Shown: one piece after another, positions 1 through 7,887 of the stretch
Position numbering within the stretch: position 1 is the first letter of the stretch
Layout: every line of letters begins with the position of its first letter
Assembly (NCBI RefSeq): GCF_007197885.1
Contig: NZ_VKKG01000006.1
Location: forward strand, 124,001 to 188,000
Source of the DNA: Tessaracoccus rhinocerotis
GTDB lineage: Bacteria; Actinomycetota; Actinomycetes; Propionibacteriales; Propionibacteriaceae
Reading direction: 5' to 3'
DNA length: 64,000 bases
Program-made: the position numbers and the translations under genes
The notes under the pieces: generated by a model
The model's database searches: none
Seen by the model: only the letters and a program-made list of their open reading frames with translations
What the model was told of the DNA's origin: nothing

Positions 1-312
1 GACAACCGCTCCGAGGACCCCGCCATCCCGGAGCGCGTCATCGCCACGGCCGATTACTCGGACGGGACCAACCGGGTGGCCCTGGTGCTCTCCAGGCCCG
101 AGGACGACCTGCGAACCTACCTGGCGGACGCCGGGATCTCGGGCGTCAGTGAGGTCGGCTCCTCGAGTTGCGGGACCTCGTCGGACACGGACTCCCCCGT
201 GTGCGTGCGCATCGTGGACCGCACGGCGATCATGGTGGTGGGCCTGACCGAACAGTCGATCGAACAGCTCGCGGCAACCGTCGAGGAGTTCCGCGAGGTG
301 CTCACTTCCTGA
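1..312 (+). CDS. C-terminal part of an unrecognised protein (5' end outside the window)
   Basis: The reading frame is open from the first base to the TGA at 310-312, so the gene starts upstream of the window; an internal ATG at 76 is not a convincing start because coding continues above it. The visible 103 residues are acidic and Ser/Thr-rich, with two cysteines in a short Ser/Asp-rich stretch (SSCGTSSDTDSPVC) that could form a disulfide. No transmembrane segment or catalytic motif is visible. It is followed after about 60 nt by the aminotransferase. I do not recognise the family; it could be the end of a secreted or lipid-anchored protein, but this is a guess. Confidence 0.55.
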   Translation, partial: DNRSEDPAIPERVIATADYSDGTNRVALVLSRPEDDLRTYLADAGISGVSEVGSSSCGTSSDTDSPVCVRIVDRTAIMVVGLTEQSIEQLAATVEEFREVLTS

Positions 313-359
313 CACGTTCCCGGCGGCCGCGGCGTCTGCGACGGCTAGCCCCCATGCGG

Positions 360-365
360 CAGAGT
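360..365 (+). promoter_or_regulatory. Probable -10 element of a leaderless promoter
   Basis: CAGAGT lies 7 nt before the ATG at 373, the spacing expected when transcription starts at the initiation codon. No Shine-Dalgarno sequence precedes that ATG. The same arrangement recurs at many genes in this window and is the reason for preferring 373 over the GTG at 364, which would overlap the hexamer. Confidence 0.5.
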
Positions 366-372
366 GGAAACC

Positions 373-1680
373 ATGACATCCGACGGACCAAGATTCGACA
401 CCCGGCTCGACCGGTTCGTCGACAACTACGCGAACCGGACCCGCGGCATGCGGGTGTCCGCCGTCAGGGCCCTGTTCGCCGTCGCGAACCGTCCGGAGAT
501 CGTCTCCCTCGCCGGCGGAATGCCAAACATCAAGGACCTCCCCCTCCCCGACATCGCCGACGACCTGGCGCAACTGGTCCGCGACAACGGGACGCAGATC
601 ATGCAGTACGGCTCGGGTCAGGGCGAGCCACGGATCCGGGAACAGATCCTTGACGTGATGGCCCTCGAGGGCATCGAGGCCAACGCGGACGACGTGCTGA
701 TCACGGCCGGCTCCCAGCAGGCACTCGACCTGGTCTCGCGCATCTTCCTGGATCCCGGCGACGTGGTGCTGGCCGAATCCCCCTCCTACGTGGGGGCGCT
801 GGGCACGTTCCTCAGCTACGAGGCCGACGTCGTCCATGTCCCGAGCGACGAGTCCGGCCTGGACCCGCAGGCGCTGCACGAGACCGCGACCCGGCTGGAG
901 GCCGACGACCGCCGCATCAAGTTCCTGTACACGATCCCCAACTACAACAACCCCTCCGGGCTCACCCAGCCGTGGGAGCGTCGGATCGAGGTGCTACGGG
1001 TGTGCGAGCAGCACGGGATCCTGGTGGTCGAGGACAACCCGTACGGCCTGCTCAGCCTCGACGCCGAGCCGATCCCCGCGATGCGCTCGGCAGGCGCCGA
1101 CGTCATCTACCTCGGGTCGTTCTCGAAGACCTTCGCCCCCGGGTTCCGGGTGGGCTGGGCGCTCGCCCCCCACGCCATCCGCGAGAAGCTCGTGCTGGCG
1201 CAGGAGTCGGCCACGCTGTGCCCACCGGTGTTCAGCCAGTTCGCGATCAGCAACTACCTGGACAAGCAGGACTGGAAGGGCCAGATCGGCGTCTACCGCG
1301 ACATGTACCGGGAGCGGCGCGACGCCATGCTGGCGGCCCTCGAGGACTTCATGCCACCCGGCTCCACCTGGACCCACCCCAAGGGCGGTTTCTTCGTGTG
1401 GGTGAGCATGCCAGAGGGTGTGGACTCGCAGTCGATGATGGCCCGCGGCGTCGACGCCCGGGTGGCGTTCGTCCCGGGCGGCGCCTTCTACGCCGACGGC
1501 CAGGGCGCGCGCAACGTCCGGCTCTCCTACTGCTTCCCCACCGTCGAGAACATCCGGATCGGGGTCGAGCGCTTCGCCGACGTCCTCGAGGGTGAACTCG
1601 ACGTCCTGCGGACCTTCGGGGTCCACTCCCCCACCCCCCACCCGGGCCGCGTCGCCGGCCCCGGCCCGGATCTCTCCTGA
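373..1680 (+). CDS. PLP-dependent class I/II aminotransferase
   Basis: A 435-residue fold-type I aminotransferase of the 2-aminoadipate/MocR-like group. The Schiff-base lysine is in GSFSKTFAPGFRVGW; other family hallmarks are the N-terminal SLAGGMPN, the YGSGQGEPRIRE segment, the TAGSQQALDLV cofactor-phosphate region, YTIPNYNNPSG and the DNPYG aspartate that pairs with the pyridine nitrogen. It transfers an amino group between an alpha-amino acid and a 2-oxo acid; the actual substrate cannot be read from sequence (2-aminoadipate, branched-chain and aromatic substrates are all known). There is no N-terminal GntR domain, so it is not a MocR regulator. The next gene, a D-Ala-D-Ala ligase-like enzyme, starts 17 nt downstream and is probably cotranscribed. 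Confidence 0.88.
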   Translation: MTSDGPRFDTRLDRFVDNYANRTRGMRVSAVRALFAVANRPEIVSLAGGMPNIKDLPLPDIADDLAQLVRDNGTQIMQYGSGQGEPRIREQILDVMALEGIEANADDVLITAGSQQALDLVSRIFLDPGDVVLAESPSYVGALGTFLSYEADVVHVPSDESGLDPQALHETATRLEADDRRIKFLYTIPNYNNPSGLTQPWERRIEVLRVCEQHGILVVEDNPYGLLSLDAEPIPAMRSAGADVIYLGSFSKTFAPGFRVGWALAPHAIREKLVLAQESATLCPPVFSQFAISNYLDKQDWKGQIGVYRDMYRERRDAMLAALEDFMPPGSTWTHPKGGFFVWVSMPEGVDSQSMMARGVDARVAFVPGGAFYADGQGARNVRLSYCFPTVENIRIGVERFADVLEGELDVLRTFGVHSPTPHPGRVAGPGPDLS

Positions 1681-1697
1681 CAAGGACTGGTGCAACC

Positions 1698-2633
1698 ATG
1701 ACCATCATCGTGATCTCCGGCGGGCTGAGCCACGAGCGGGACGTCTCCATCCGGTCGGGTCGGCGCGTCTCGCAGGCGCTGCGGGACAAGGGCCACGACG
1801 TCGTAGAGAGCGACGTGAACGCGGACCTGGTGGCGCTGCTCGGATCCGTCGAGGATCCCGTCGTCATCCCCATGCTGCACGGCGGCCTCGGCGAGGACGG
1901 TGCGTTCAGCGAGGTCCTGGGGGTCCTCGGGGTGCCCTTCGTCGGCTCCCGTTCGGGGCCTGCACGCGCCACCTTCGACAAGTCGATCGCCACCACCGCC
2001 GTGCACGCCGCCGGCCTCGCCGCGCCCCGGCAGTTGGCGCTCCCCCACGACATCTTCCGGGAGCTCGGTGCGCAGTCGATCATGACCGCCATCGGCGAGC
2101 AGCTCGGCTACCCGCTGATGGTGAAGCCGTCGCGCTCCGGGTCCGCGCTGGGCGCGACCAAGGTCTCGTCGGCCGACGAACTTCCCGGCGCCCTCGTCGG
2201 CGCCTACGCCTACGGCCCGATGGCCGTCATCGAGCAGTTCATCACCGGCACCGAGGTGGCCGTCACCGTGCTGGAGGACGCCGACGGCCTGCGCGCGCTC
2301 CCCCCCGTGGAGATCCGCCCCAGTTCCGGCGTCTACGACTACGAGGCCCGCTACACCGCCGGTGCCACCCGGTTCGTCACCCCCGCGGAGCTCCCGACCG
2401 CTCAGCTGGAGGCGGCGAAGAACCTCGCTCTGGCCGCACACCGGGTCCTCGGGCTGCGCCACCTCTCCCGGACAGACATCATCGTCGACGGCGACGGCAC
2501 GCCCTGGTTCATCGAGGGGAACGTGGCCCCGGGCATGACCGAGACCTCGCTGGCGCCCCTGGCGTTCGAGGCTGCAGGGCTGGACCTCGGCGACGTCTTC
2601 GCCGGGCTCGTCGCGCTCGCCGGGCGGGGTTGA
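1698..2633 (+). CDS. ddl: D-alanine--D-alanine ligase family ATP-grasp enzyme
   Basis: A 311-residue ATP-grasp ligase that should join two D-alanines for peptidoglycan precursor synthesis in the cytoplasm. Visible Ddl landmarks are the N-terminal GGLSHERDVS (normally GGxSxEhxVS), HGGLGEDG, the ATP-binding MVKPSRSGSALG, the omega-loop signature YDYEARYTAG, and C-terminal EGNVAPGMTETSL, where most Ddl have ExNxxPGxTxxS. The length matches short DdlB-type enzymes rather than the roughly 360-residue actinobacterial housekeeping Ddl, so this may be a second ligase or act on a related dipeptide. The start is an ATG 17 nt after the aminotransferase. SURF1 follows almost without a gap. Confidence 0.85.
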   Translation: MTIIVISGGLSHERDVSIRSGRRVSQALRDKGHDVVESDVNADLVALLGSVEDPVVIPMLHGGLGEDGAFSEVLGVLGVPFVGSRSGPARATFDKSIATTAVHAAGLAAPRQLALPHDIFRELGAQSIMTAIGEQLGYPLMVKPSRSGSALGATKVSSADELPGALVGAYAYGPMAVIEQFITGTEVAVTVLEDADGLRALPPVEIRPSSGVYDYEARYTAGATRFVTPAELPTAQLEAAKNLALAAHRVLGLRHLSRTDIIVDGDGTPWFIEGNVAPGMTETSLAPLAFEAAGLDLGDVFAGLVALAGRG

Positions 2634-2634
2634 C

Positions 2635-3417
2635 GTGGGACTTCGCACGAAGCAGGCGATCGCCATCGTCGTCGGGGTGGTGGTTGCCATCGGCATGCTG
2701 CTCCTCGGCCTGTGGCAGATGTCCCGCTTCCAGTTGTCGATGGAGGATGTCGCCGCCGAGCGCGGGGCGATGCCGCCGGTCTCACTGTCCGAGAATGTCG
2801 CCGAGGACGGCACCATCGCCGACATCTACGGCCGGATCGTCACCCTCGAGGGCGGGTTCCGTCCCGACCACAACTTGCTGGTCGGTACCGAGTGGCCGAT
2901 GCGATCGGTCGTGGCCTTCGAGATGACCGACGGCAGGACCGTCGCGGTCGTGGTGGGCACTGCCGACCGCGGTGCCACGCTGCCGGAGGAGTTGCTGGAG
3001 GTGTCGAGGCTCGAGGGCGTTTTCCTGGGGGGTGACGCCTCCGGGGACGGCGAGACGGTCCCGTCGGACGCCCCCGAGGGCTCGCTGCCCACGCTCCGGT
3101 TGCAGTCGATGGTCCAGACCTGGCCCCAGCCGATGATCCAGGGCTACGTCACCGTCGCCGAGTCCTTCTCCGCCGAGTACGGCCTCGGCCGGGCCGACGC
3201 GCTCCTGCCGGAGGGCCAGGGGACGGCCATGCACCAGGGCTATGCGATGCAGTGGTGGGTGTTCGCAGGCGCGGCCATCGCGTTCAGCATCTTCGTCGCC
3301 CGCGGCTTCGCGAAGGACGAGGAGAAGAAGAGGGCCCGTGCCGAGCGGCGCCTCGCCGCGCAGGCCGCTGCCACCGACGTCGATGCCGAGAGCGCAAGCG
3401 AGTTCACCGGTCAGTGA
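2635..3417 (+). CDS. SURF1 family cytochrome c oxidase assembly protein
   Basis: A 260-residue protein with the SURF1 layout: an N-terminal membrane helix (about residues 6-26) ending in GLWQMSRFQ, a central extracytoplasmic domain, and a second helix near residues 203-222 (QWWVFAGAAIAFSIFVARGFA) followed by a basic, Arg/Lys-rich cytoplasmic tail. SURF1 proteins help insert heme into the aa3 oxidase, implying aerobic respiration. It starts with GTG one base after the ddl stop, so translation is probably coupled. The tail with KDEEKKRARAERR is typical of actinobacterial members. Confidence 0.85.
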   Translation: MGLRTKQAIAIVVGVVVAIGMLLLGLWQMSRFQLSMEDVAAERGAMPPVSLSENVAEDGTIADIYGRIVTLEGGFRPDHNLLVGTEWPMRSVVAFEMTDGRTVAVVVGTADRGATLPEELLEVSRLEGVFLGGDASGDGETVPSDAPEGSLPTLRLQSMVQTWPQPMIQGYVTVAESFSAEYGLGRADALLPEGQGTAMHQGYAMQWWVFAGAAIAFSIFVARGFAKDEEKKRARAERRLAAQAAATDVDAESASEFTGQ

Positions 3418-3458
3418 AACGGCTTGACTCCACGCACGCCCGGGCGTGGAATGGCGGC

Positions 3459-3983
3459 ATGGCCATCCCCCAGTTCAAGAACGTGATCACCGGAATCGAC
3501 GTGGACTTCACCGGATGCTCGGTGGACGACCTGGCCGTGACCTGCGGCGTCGGCATCACCGCCGCCGGCCAGGAGGCCTGGGACGACGTCGTTGCCCGGG
3601 CCGTGGCGGAGGACCTCGTAGGGATCGAGGCCCTCTCCGGCATCCCGGGAACCGTCGCGGACGCCACACGGGACAACGCCTCGGCCCACGGCCAGTCGGT
3701 TTCCGACTCCGTCGCCTCCGTGCGCACCTGGGACCACCTCGGCGACCAGCAGAAGACCTTCCCCGCCGTCGACTGCGAGTTCGGGGACGGCACCTCCCGC
3801 TTCCAGGAGAGGCTGCCGGACGGGCGGCCGCGCTACGAGGTCCTGGAGGTGAAGCTGCTGGTCAGGCAGGGTGACCTGACGCAGCCACTCATCGACGGTG
3901 CACTGGCAGAGGGCCTGGGGGCGCAGCCGGGTGCCCGGGTTCCCCTGGCACGGGTCCGGGAGCACCTGCTCGACCCGTCCTGA
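3459..3983 (+). CDS. Truncated, degenerate MurB-like protein (UDP-N-acetylenolpyruvoylglucosamine reductase fragment)
   Basis: The 174 residues match only the middle of MurB. AWDDVVARAVAEDLVGIE, LSGIPGTV, DNASAHGQSVSD (normally QNVGAYGQEVSD), CEFGDGTSRFQ (normally CGFGYRxSxFK), YEVLEVKLLVRQGDLTQP and LGAQPGARVPLARVRE follow the family order. The N-terminal FAD-binding half with its GGGSN loop is absent, and so is the C-terminal substrate-closure domain. The YR pair before the catalytic serine is changed to DG although the serine remains. It therefore should not reduce enolpyruvyl-UDP-GlcNAc. It is a decayed copy or a re-purposed fragment. ATG 3459 is chosen because the frame upstream overlaps the SURF1 gene and carries no MurB-like residues. 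Confidence 0.6.
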   Translation: MAIPQFKNVITGIDVDFTGCSVDDLAVTCGVGITAAGQEAWDDVVARAVAEDLVGIEALSGIPGTVADATRDNASAHGQSVSDSVASVRTWDHLGDQQKTFPAVDCEFGDGTSRFQERLPDGRPRYEVLEVKLLVRQGDLTQPLIDGALAEGLGAQPGARVPLARVREHLLDPS

Positions 3984-4052
3984 CCCACCGGTCCTGGCCC
4001 ACATGTTGGGCAGTCACCCCAGCACGGTTGGCCCTGGGCAATACTGGCACCT

Positions 4053-4134
4053 GGACACGGGGTGCGTCGCTTCTCATGACGCTGAGATCAAACCCGTGGA
4101 ACCTGATCTAGCTCGTACTAGCGAAGGGATGTCC
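4053..4134 (+). promoter_or_regulatory. TPP (thiamine pyrophosphate) riboswitch
   Basis: The conserved TPP-sensing elements are present in order: GGGGTGC (4059-4065), GCTGAGA (4081-4087), ACCCGTGGAACCTGATCT (4092-4109) and AGCGAAGGGA (4120-4129). The ends GGACA (4053-4057) and TGTCC (4130-4134) can pair as P1. The GAAGGGA block that belongs to the aptamer is also the only Shine-Dalgarno-like sequence before the GTG at 4137. Ligand binding should thus hide the ribosome site directly and shut off the thiD-tenA operon at translation when thiamine pyrophosphate is plentiful. I see no terminator hairpin between aptamer and gene. Confidence 0.93.
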
Positions 4135-4136
4135 CA

Positions 4137-5771
4137 GTGGCTTCGCCCTACCCTGCCCTCCTGCCCCGTGTGCTCTCGATCGCCGGCACCGACCCCTCCG
4201 GGGGCGCCGGCACCGCGGCAGACATGAAATCGATCATCGCCGCCGGCGGCTACGCCATGACAGCCGTCACGGCGATCGTCGCCCAGAACACCCACGGCGT
4301 GCGCGAGATCCACAGCCCGCCGGCGTCGTTCCTCGCCGCCCAGCTGCGCGCCGTCAGCGACGACGTGGAGGTGGACGCCGTCAAGACGGGGATGCTCGGC
4401 ACCCTGCCCGCCATCGAGGCGGTCAGCGCCTGGCTCGACGCGAACCCGCCGTCGATCCTGGTGGTGGACCCCGTCATGGTCTCGACCAGCGGCCACCGCC
4501 TCCTCGCCCCCGAGGCCGAGGCGGCCATGGTGGAGTTCTGCCGCCGCGCGACCGTCGTCACCCCGAACATCCCGGAGCTGGCACGCCTGTGTGACCGGCC
4601 CCCCGCGACCACGCGGAGACAGGCGGTCGAGCAGGCCACCGTCTGGGCCCGGCAGTCGGGCGTCGCCGTGGTGGTCAAGACCGGTCACCTCACCGGATCC
4701 AGCGTCACCAACACCTGGGTGGGCCCAGACGGCCCCCTGTTCTCCACCGCCGGCAGCCGCGTTGAGACCACCAACACCCATGGCACCGGCTGCTCCCTCG
4801 CGGCCGCGCTGGCGACCCGGCTCGCTCGCGGCGACTCGCCGGCGGCAGCGCTGGTCTGGACGACGACGTGGCTGCACGAGGCCGTCGCGCATGGGCACCG
4901 CCTGGCCGTCGGTTCCGGCAACGGACCAGTCGACCACTCGCGCCGCTCACGCCGCCTCCAGGCGGCCGGAGCCGCCGACCCCTGGCTAGATGCCGAGTCC
5001 GCGGTACCGGCGCTCGAATCAGCGGAGGAGCTCCTGCGGATGGTGCCCGCCGAGGACCCCGCCGCCGCGACGCCGGGCGCCGCCGTGCCGCCCGCCGGAC
5101 CCTGGACCCGAGCGCTGTGGCGGGCCGGGCGGGCCAGCACGGCCGCCATCGCGGACTGCGACTTCGTCCGGGCGCTGCACGCCGGGAGCCTGCCGAGGGA
5201 GGCGTTCGAGTTCTACCTCGCACAGGACGCGCGCTACCTCGGCCGCTACTCCCGGGCACTGGCCGCGCTCGACACCGACTCGGCGCCCGCAGGTGCTCGC
5301 ACGTTCTGGGCGGGGAGCGCGCGTCGCGCGCTCGCCGTCGAGGCCGAGATGCACCGCACCCTGCTCGGGGGCCGGGTGGCGGCATCGATGAGCCCGGTCA
5401 CGCGCAGCTACACCGACTTCCTACTGGCGGCGAGCTTCGCGGAGCCCTACGCAGTGGGCGCCGCCGCGGTGCTGCCGTGTTTCTGGCTGTACGCGCAGAC
5501 CGGCTCCGGGGCGCCGGAGGTCGCCACCGACCACCCATACGCAGAATGGTTGGCCACCTACCGGGACCCGGCCTTCCGGGGATCGGTCCGCGAAGCGGTC
5601 GGCCACGTCGAGGACGCGATGGCCGCGGCCACGCCGTCGGTACGGGCAGAGGCCGCCCGCGCCTACCTGCTCGCGTGCAGGCACGAGCTGGAGTTCTTCG
5701 AGCAGGCGCTGCGGCTGGAACAGGTCGGACCCGCACCGGAGCTGACCACGGCGATCGCGGTGGCATCGTGA
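4137..5771 (+). CDS. thiD-tenA: Fused HMP kinase/HMP-phosphate kinase (ThiD) and aminopyrimidine aminohydrolase (TenA)
   Basis: A 544-residue two-domain enzyme of thiamine salvage. Residues 1 to about 265 are ThiD (ribokinase fold): SIAGTDPSGGAG substrate loop, VDPVMVSTSGHRLL, and the anion-hole HGTGCSLAAALA; it phosphorylates hydroxymethylpyrimidine twice. After a Pro/Ala-rich linker, residues from about 325 are TenA, which hydrolyses aminomethylpyrimidine breakdown products to HMP. Its cysteine nucleophile is visible as Cys448 in LPCFWLY, and the late acidic residue is in CRHELEFFEQAL. The GTG start lies 7 nt after the riboswitch GAAGGGA. The last codons overlap the transporter start. Linking TenA to ThiD channels salvaged pyrimidine to the diphosphate; no thiC or thiG is present here. 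Confidence 0.93.
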   Translation: MASPYPALLPRVLSIAGTDPSGGAGTAADMKSIIAAGGYAMTAVTAIVAQNTHGVREIHSPPASFLAAQLRAVSDDVEVDAVKTGMLGTLPAIEAVSAWLDANPPSILVVDPVMVSTSGHRLLAPEAEAAMVEFCRRATVVTPNIPELARLCDRPPATTRRQAVEQATVWARQSGVAVVVKTGHLTGSSVTNTWVGPDGPLFSTAGSRVETTNTHGTGCSLAAALATRLARGDSPAAALVWTTTWLHEAVAHGHRLAVGSGNGPVDHSRRSRRLQAAGAADPWLDAESAVPALESAEELLRMVPAEDPAAATPGAAVPPAGPWTRALWRAGRASTAAIADCDFVRALHAGSLPREAFEFYLAQDARYLGRYSRALAALDTDSAPAGARTFWAGSARRALAVEAEMHRTLLGGRVAASMSPVTRSYTDFLLAASFAEPYAVGAAAVLPCFWLYAQTGSGAPEVATDHPYAEWLATYRDPAFRGSVREAVGHVEDAMAAATPSVRAEAARAYLLACRHELEFFEQALRLEQVGPAPELTTAIAVAS

Positions 5772-7123
5772 GCGCCCCGGTCACGGAGGTCACCCCGGCC
5801 GGCACCATTCCACCTGAGGGACGCTCTGCCCTGAGGGCGGGGGTGGTGGGCAACTGGATCGACAACATCCACGTCTTCCTGCCCCTGACTGCGCTCGCCC
5901 CCGCGATGTTCGTGCTCGCCGGACCAGCGGCCGCAGCGTCGACGGGCGCACTCATCGTGGTCGCCATGCTGCTCGGGCGCCCCATCGGAGGCATCGTCTT
6001 CGGGCGGATCTCCGATCGCCTCGGGCGCACCAGGACCACCCGGATCGCGATCGCCGGAACCGCCGCGTGCGCACTCCTGATCGCGGCCGTCCCCACCCAC
6101 GACGTGTTGGGTCCCGCGAGCATCGGCCTCATCCTCGCACTGCGCTTCCTCGGCGGGATCTTCGTCGCCGGCGAGTACTCGGCCGCCATCCCGCTGGCGA
6201 TGGAGTGGTCCGAGCCGCGGCGTCGGGGCCTGATGAGCGGGCTCATCCTCTCGATGGCACCGTGGGCGCAGGCGACCATCGCGTTCGGTGTGGCGGTGCT
6301 GCTGCTGGCCCTCGGGCCCGACGCCTACGCGGCCTGGGGCTGGCGCCTGCTGTTCGTCGTCGGCGCTCTGCTGTCGCTGGGCATGCTGGTCTACTACCGG
6401 CGGCAGGTGGCCGACGCCCCGGTTTTCCACCGCCGCGCCCGCCACGTCGCGGCCGGGCCACGCGAAGGCCTGCGGGCCCTCATGGCCGGCCGGTGGAGCG
6501 GCGCCTTCTGGCAGGTGTTCCTGTTGATGACGGGACTGTGGCTGCTGACCAACAGCACCGTGCTGTTGCTCACGGCCAGGCTGGCCACCGATGCAGGCCT
6601 GCCTGCAACGGAGGTCTCGCTCGTGATGGGGGCCGCCTCCGTCGCGCAGGCCGTGGTGATGGCGGTGGCGGGGCACCTCTCCTCGCTGATCGGTCGCCGT
6701 CGGGTGTTCGTGATCTGGGGCCTGGCCGCCGCGCTGCTGGGTCCCGTCGTCTGCTGGCAGGCGATCTCGTCGACCACCCTGCTGCGGGCAGCGGTGCTGG
6801 CGGCCCTGCTGCAGGTGATCACGGTGTGCGCCTACGGCCCCGTCTCCGCGTACCTCTCGGAGCGGTTCCCGACGGAGGTCCGCTCCACCGGATACGGCAC
6901 CGCCTACTCCCTGTCCCTCGTGCTGCCTGCCCTCTACCCCTTCTACCTGCCGTGGGTCGAGACGCTGGTTGGGCGGACCTGGGACGTGATGCTGATGGTT
7001 GCCGTCGGGGGAATCCTCCTCACCCTGGGTGCGGCGATCGGCCCGCGCCTGTCCCGCGACGAGGTCGACGCTGACATCGACGAGGTGGCCGAGGCCGTCT
7101 CGGGCTCGCGCAGGGAGGGCTGA
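5768..7123 (+). CDS. MFS transporter of the thiamine salvage operon (probable thiamine-precursor importer)
   Basis: A 451-residue, 12-helix major facilitator of the metabolite:H+ symporter (ProP/sugar-porter-like) type. The loop 2-3 signature is visible as GRISDRLGRTRTTR, and VAGEYSAAIPLAMEW is the typical helix 5 region of this subfamily; a second RSTGYGTAYSLSLVLP motif lies in the C-terminal half. The GTG start overlaps the thiD-tenA stop (GTGA) and its own stop overlaps thiM (TGATG), so it is translationally locked into a riboswitch-controlled thiamine operon. From that context I infer uptake of HMP, aminopyrimidines, hydroxyethylthiazole or thiamine; the family itself does not tell the substrate. 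Confidence 0.85.
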   Translation: MSAPVTEVTPAGTIPPEGRSALRAGVVGNWIDNIHVFLPLTALAPAMFVLAGPAAAASTGALIVVAMLLGRPIGGIVFGRISDRLGRTRTTRIAIAGTAACALLIAAVPTHDVLGPASIGLILALRFLGGIFVAGEYSAAIPLAMEWSEPRRRGLMSGLILSMAPWAQATIAFGVAVLLLALGPDAYAAWGWRLLFVVGALLSLGMLVYYRRQVADAPVFHRRARHVAAGPREGLRALMAGRWSGAFWQVFLLMTGLWLLTNSTVLLLTARLATDAGLPATEVSLVMGAASVAQAVVMAVAGHLSSLIGRRRVFVIWGLAAALLGPVVCWQAISSTTLLRAAVLAALLQVITVCAYGPVSAYLSERFPTEVRSTGYGTAYSLSLVLPALYPFYLPWVETLVGRTWDVMLMVAVGGILLTLGAAIGPRLSRDEVDADIDEVAEAVSGSRREG

Positions 7124-7887
7124 TGACCAACACCGACGTGCTGGCCGTGGTGTCAGCGGTGCGCAGTCGGCAACCACTGGTGCACTGCATCACGGCAACG
7201 GTTTCCATGGGAATCGTCGCTGACGGGCTGCTCGCCGCCGGGGCCCGGCCGATGATGACGGAGACGGTGCACGAGGCGCCCGCCGTCACCGGGTTGGCCG
7301 ACGCGCTCCTGGTGAACCTGGGCACGTTGAGCACGGATGCCATGGAGGGGATCCCCGCCACCGTGGCCGCGGCGGTGCGCGATGCCAGGCCGTGGGTGCT
7401 GGACCCGACGGCCATCGGAACCGCCCCGGTTCGCACTCCACTGGCGCGCAGCCTGCTGAGGTCCCGCCCGAGCGTCGTGAGGGGCAACGCCTCCGAGGTC
7501 CTCGCCCTGGCCGGCACCGGCACCGGGGGTCGCGGCGCGGACTCCACCGCCGGGTCGTTGGCCGCGGAGGATGCCGCAATTCAGGTGGCACAGGAGACCG
7601 GCGGCGTCGTCGCGGTCTCCGGGGAGGTCGACCTCGTGGTGGACACCGAGGGCCGCGCCATGGTTTCGCACGGCACTCCCCTGCTCACACGGGTGACGGG
7701 CACCGGATGCCTGCTCGGGGCCCTGACCGCAGCGTGCGCGTCAGTGGTGATCGGACGGCCCCGGCTGGCGGCCGTGGCGGCGTCGACATGGCTCGGCGTC
7801 GCCGGAGAGTTGGCCGCGGCCCGAGCCCACGGACCGGGGACGTTCCGGGTGCAACTGCTCGACGCCCTGGACGAGGTGCTCCGGTGA
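7123..7887 (+). CDS. thiM: Hydroxyethylthiazole kinase
   Basis: A 254-residue ribokinase-fold enzyme that phosphorylates 4-methyl-5-(2-hydroxyethyl)thiazole with ATP for thiamine salvage. Family features are PLVHCITATVSMGIVADGLLA near the N terminus (ThiM normally has NxVxxxxxANxxLAxGA), ARPMMTET, LGTLSTDAMEG, VLDPTAIG, the RGNASEVLALAG block and the C-terminal GTGCLLGALTAA. The Asn of the usual PLVHxITN motif is replaced by Ala-Thr, and a cofactor-region variant follows, so substrate contacts may differ slightly. The ATG shares one base with the transporter stop and the final codons overlap thiE. Confidence 0.9.
   Translation: MTNTDVLAVVSAVRSRQPLVHCITATVSMGIVADGLLAAGARPMMTETVHEAPAVTGLADALLVNLGTLSTDAMEGIPATVAAAVRDARPWVLDPTAIGTAPVRTPLARSLLRSRPSVVRGNASEVLALAGTGTGGRGADSTAGSLAAEDAAIQVAQETGGVVAVSGEVDLVVDTEGRAMVSHGTPLLTRVTGTGCLLGALTAACASVVIGRPRLAAVAASTWLGVAGELAAARAHGPGTFRVQLLDALDEVLR

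Noticed and set aside
1349-2825. Long minus-strand frames across the aminotransferase and ddl genes
   Set aside because: Antisense shadows of genes with clear enzyme motifs on the plus strand.
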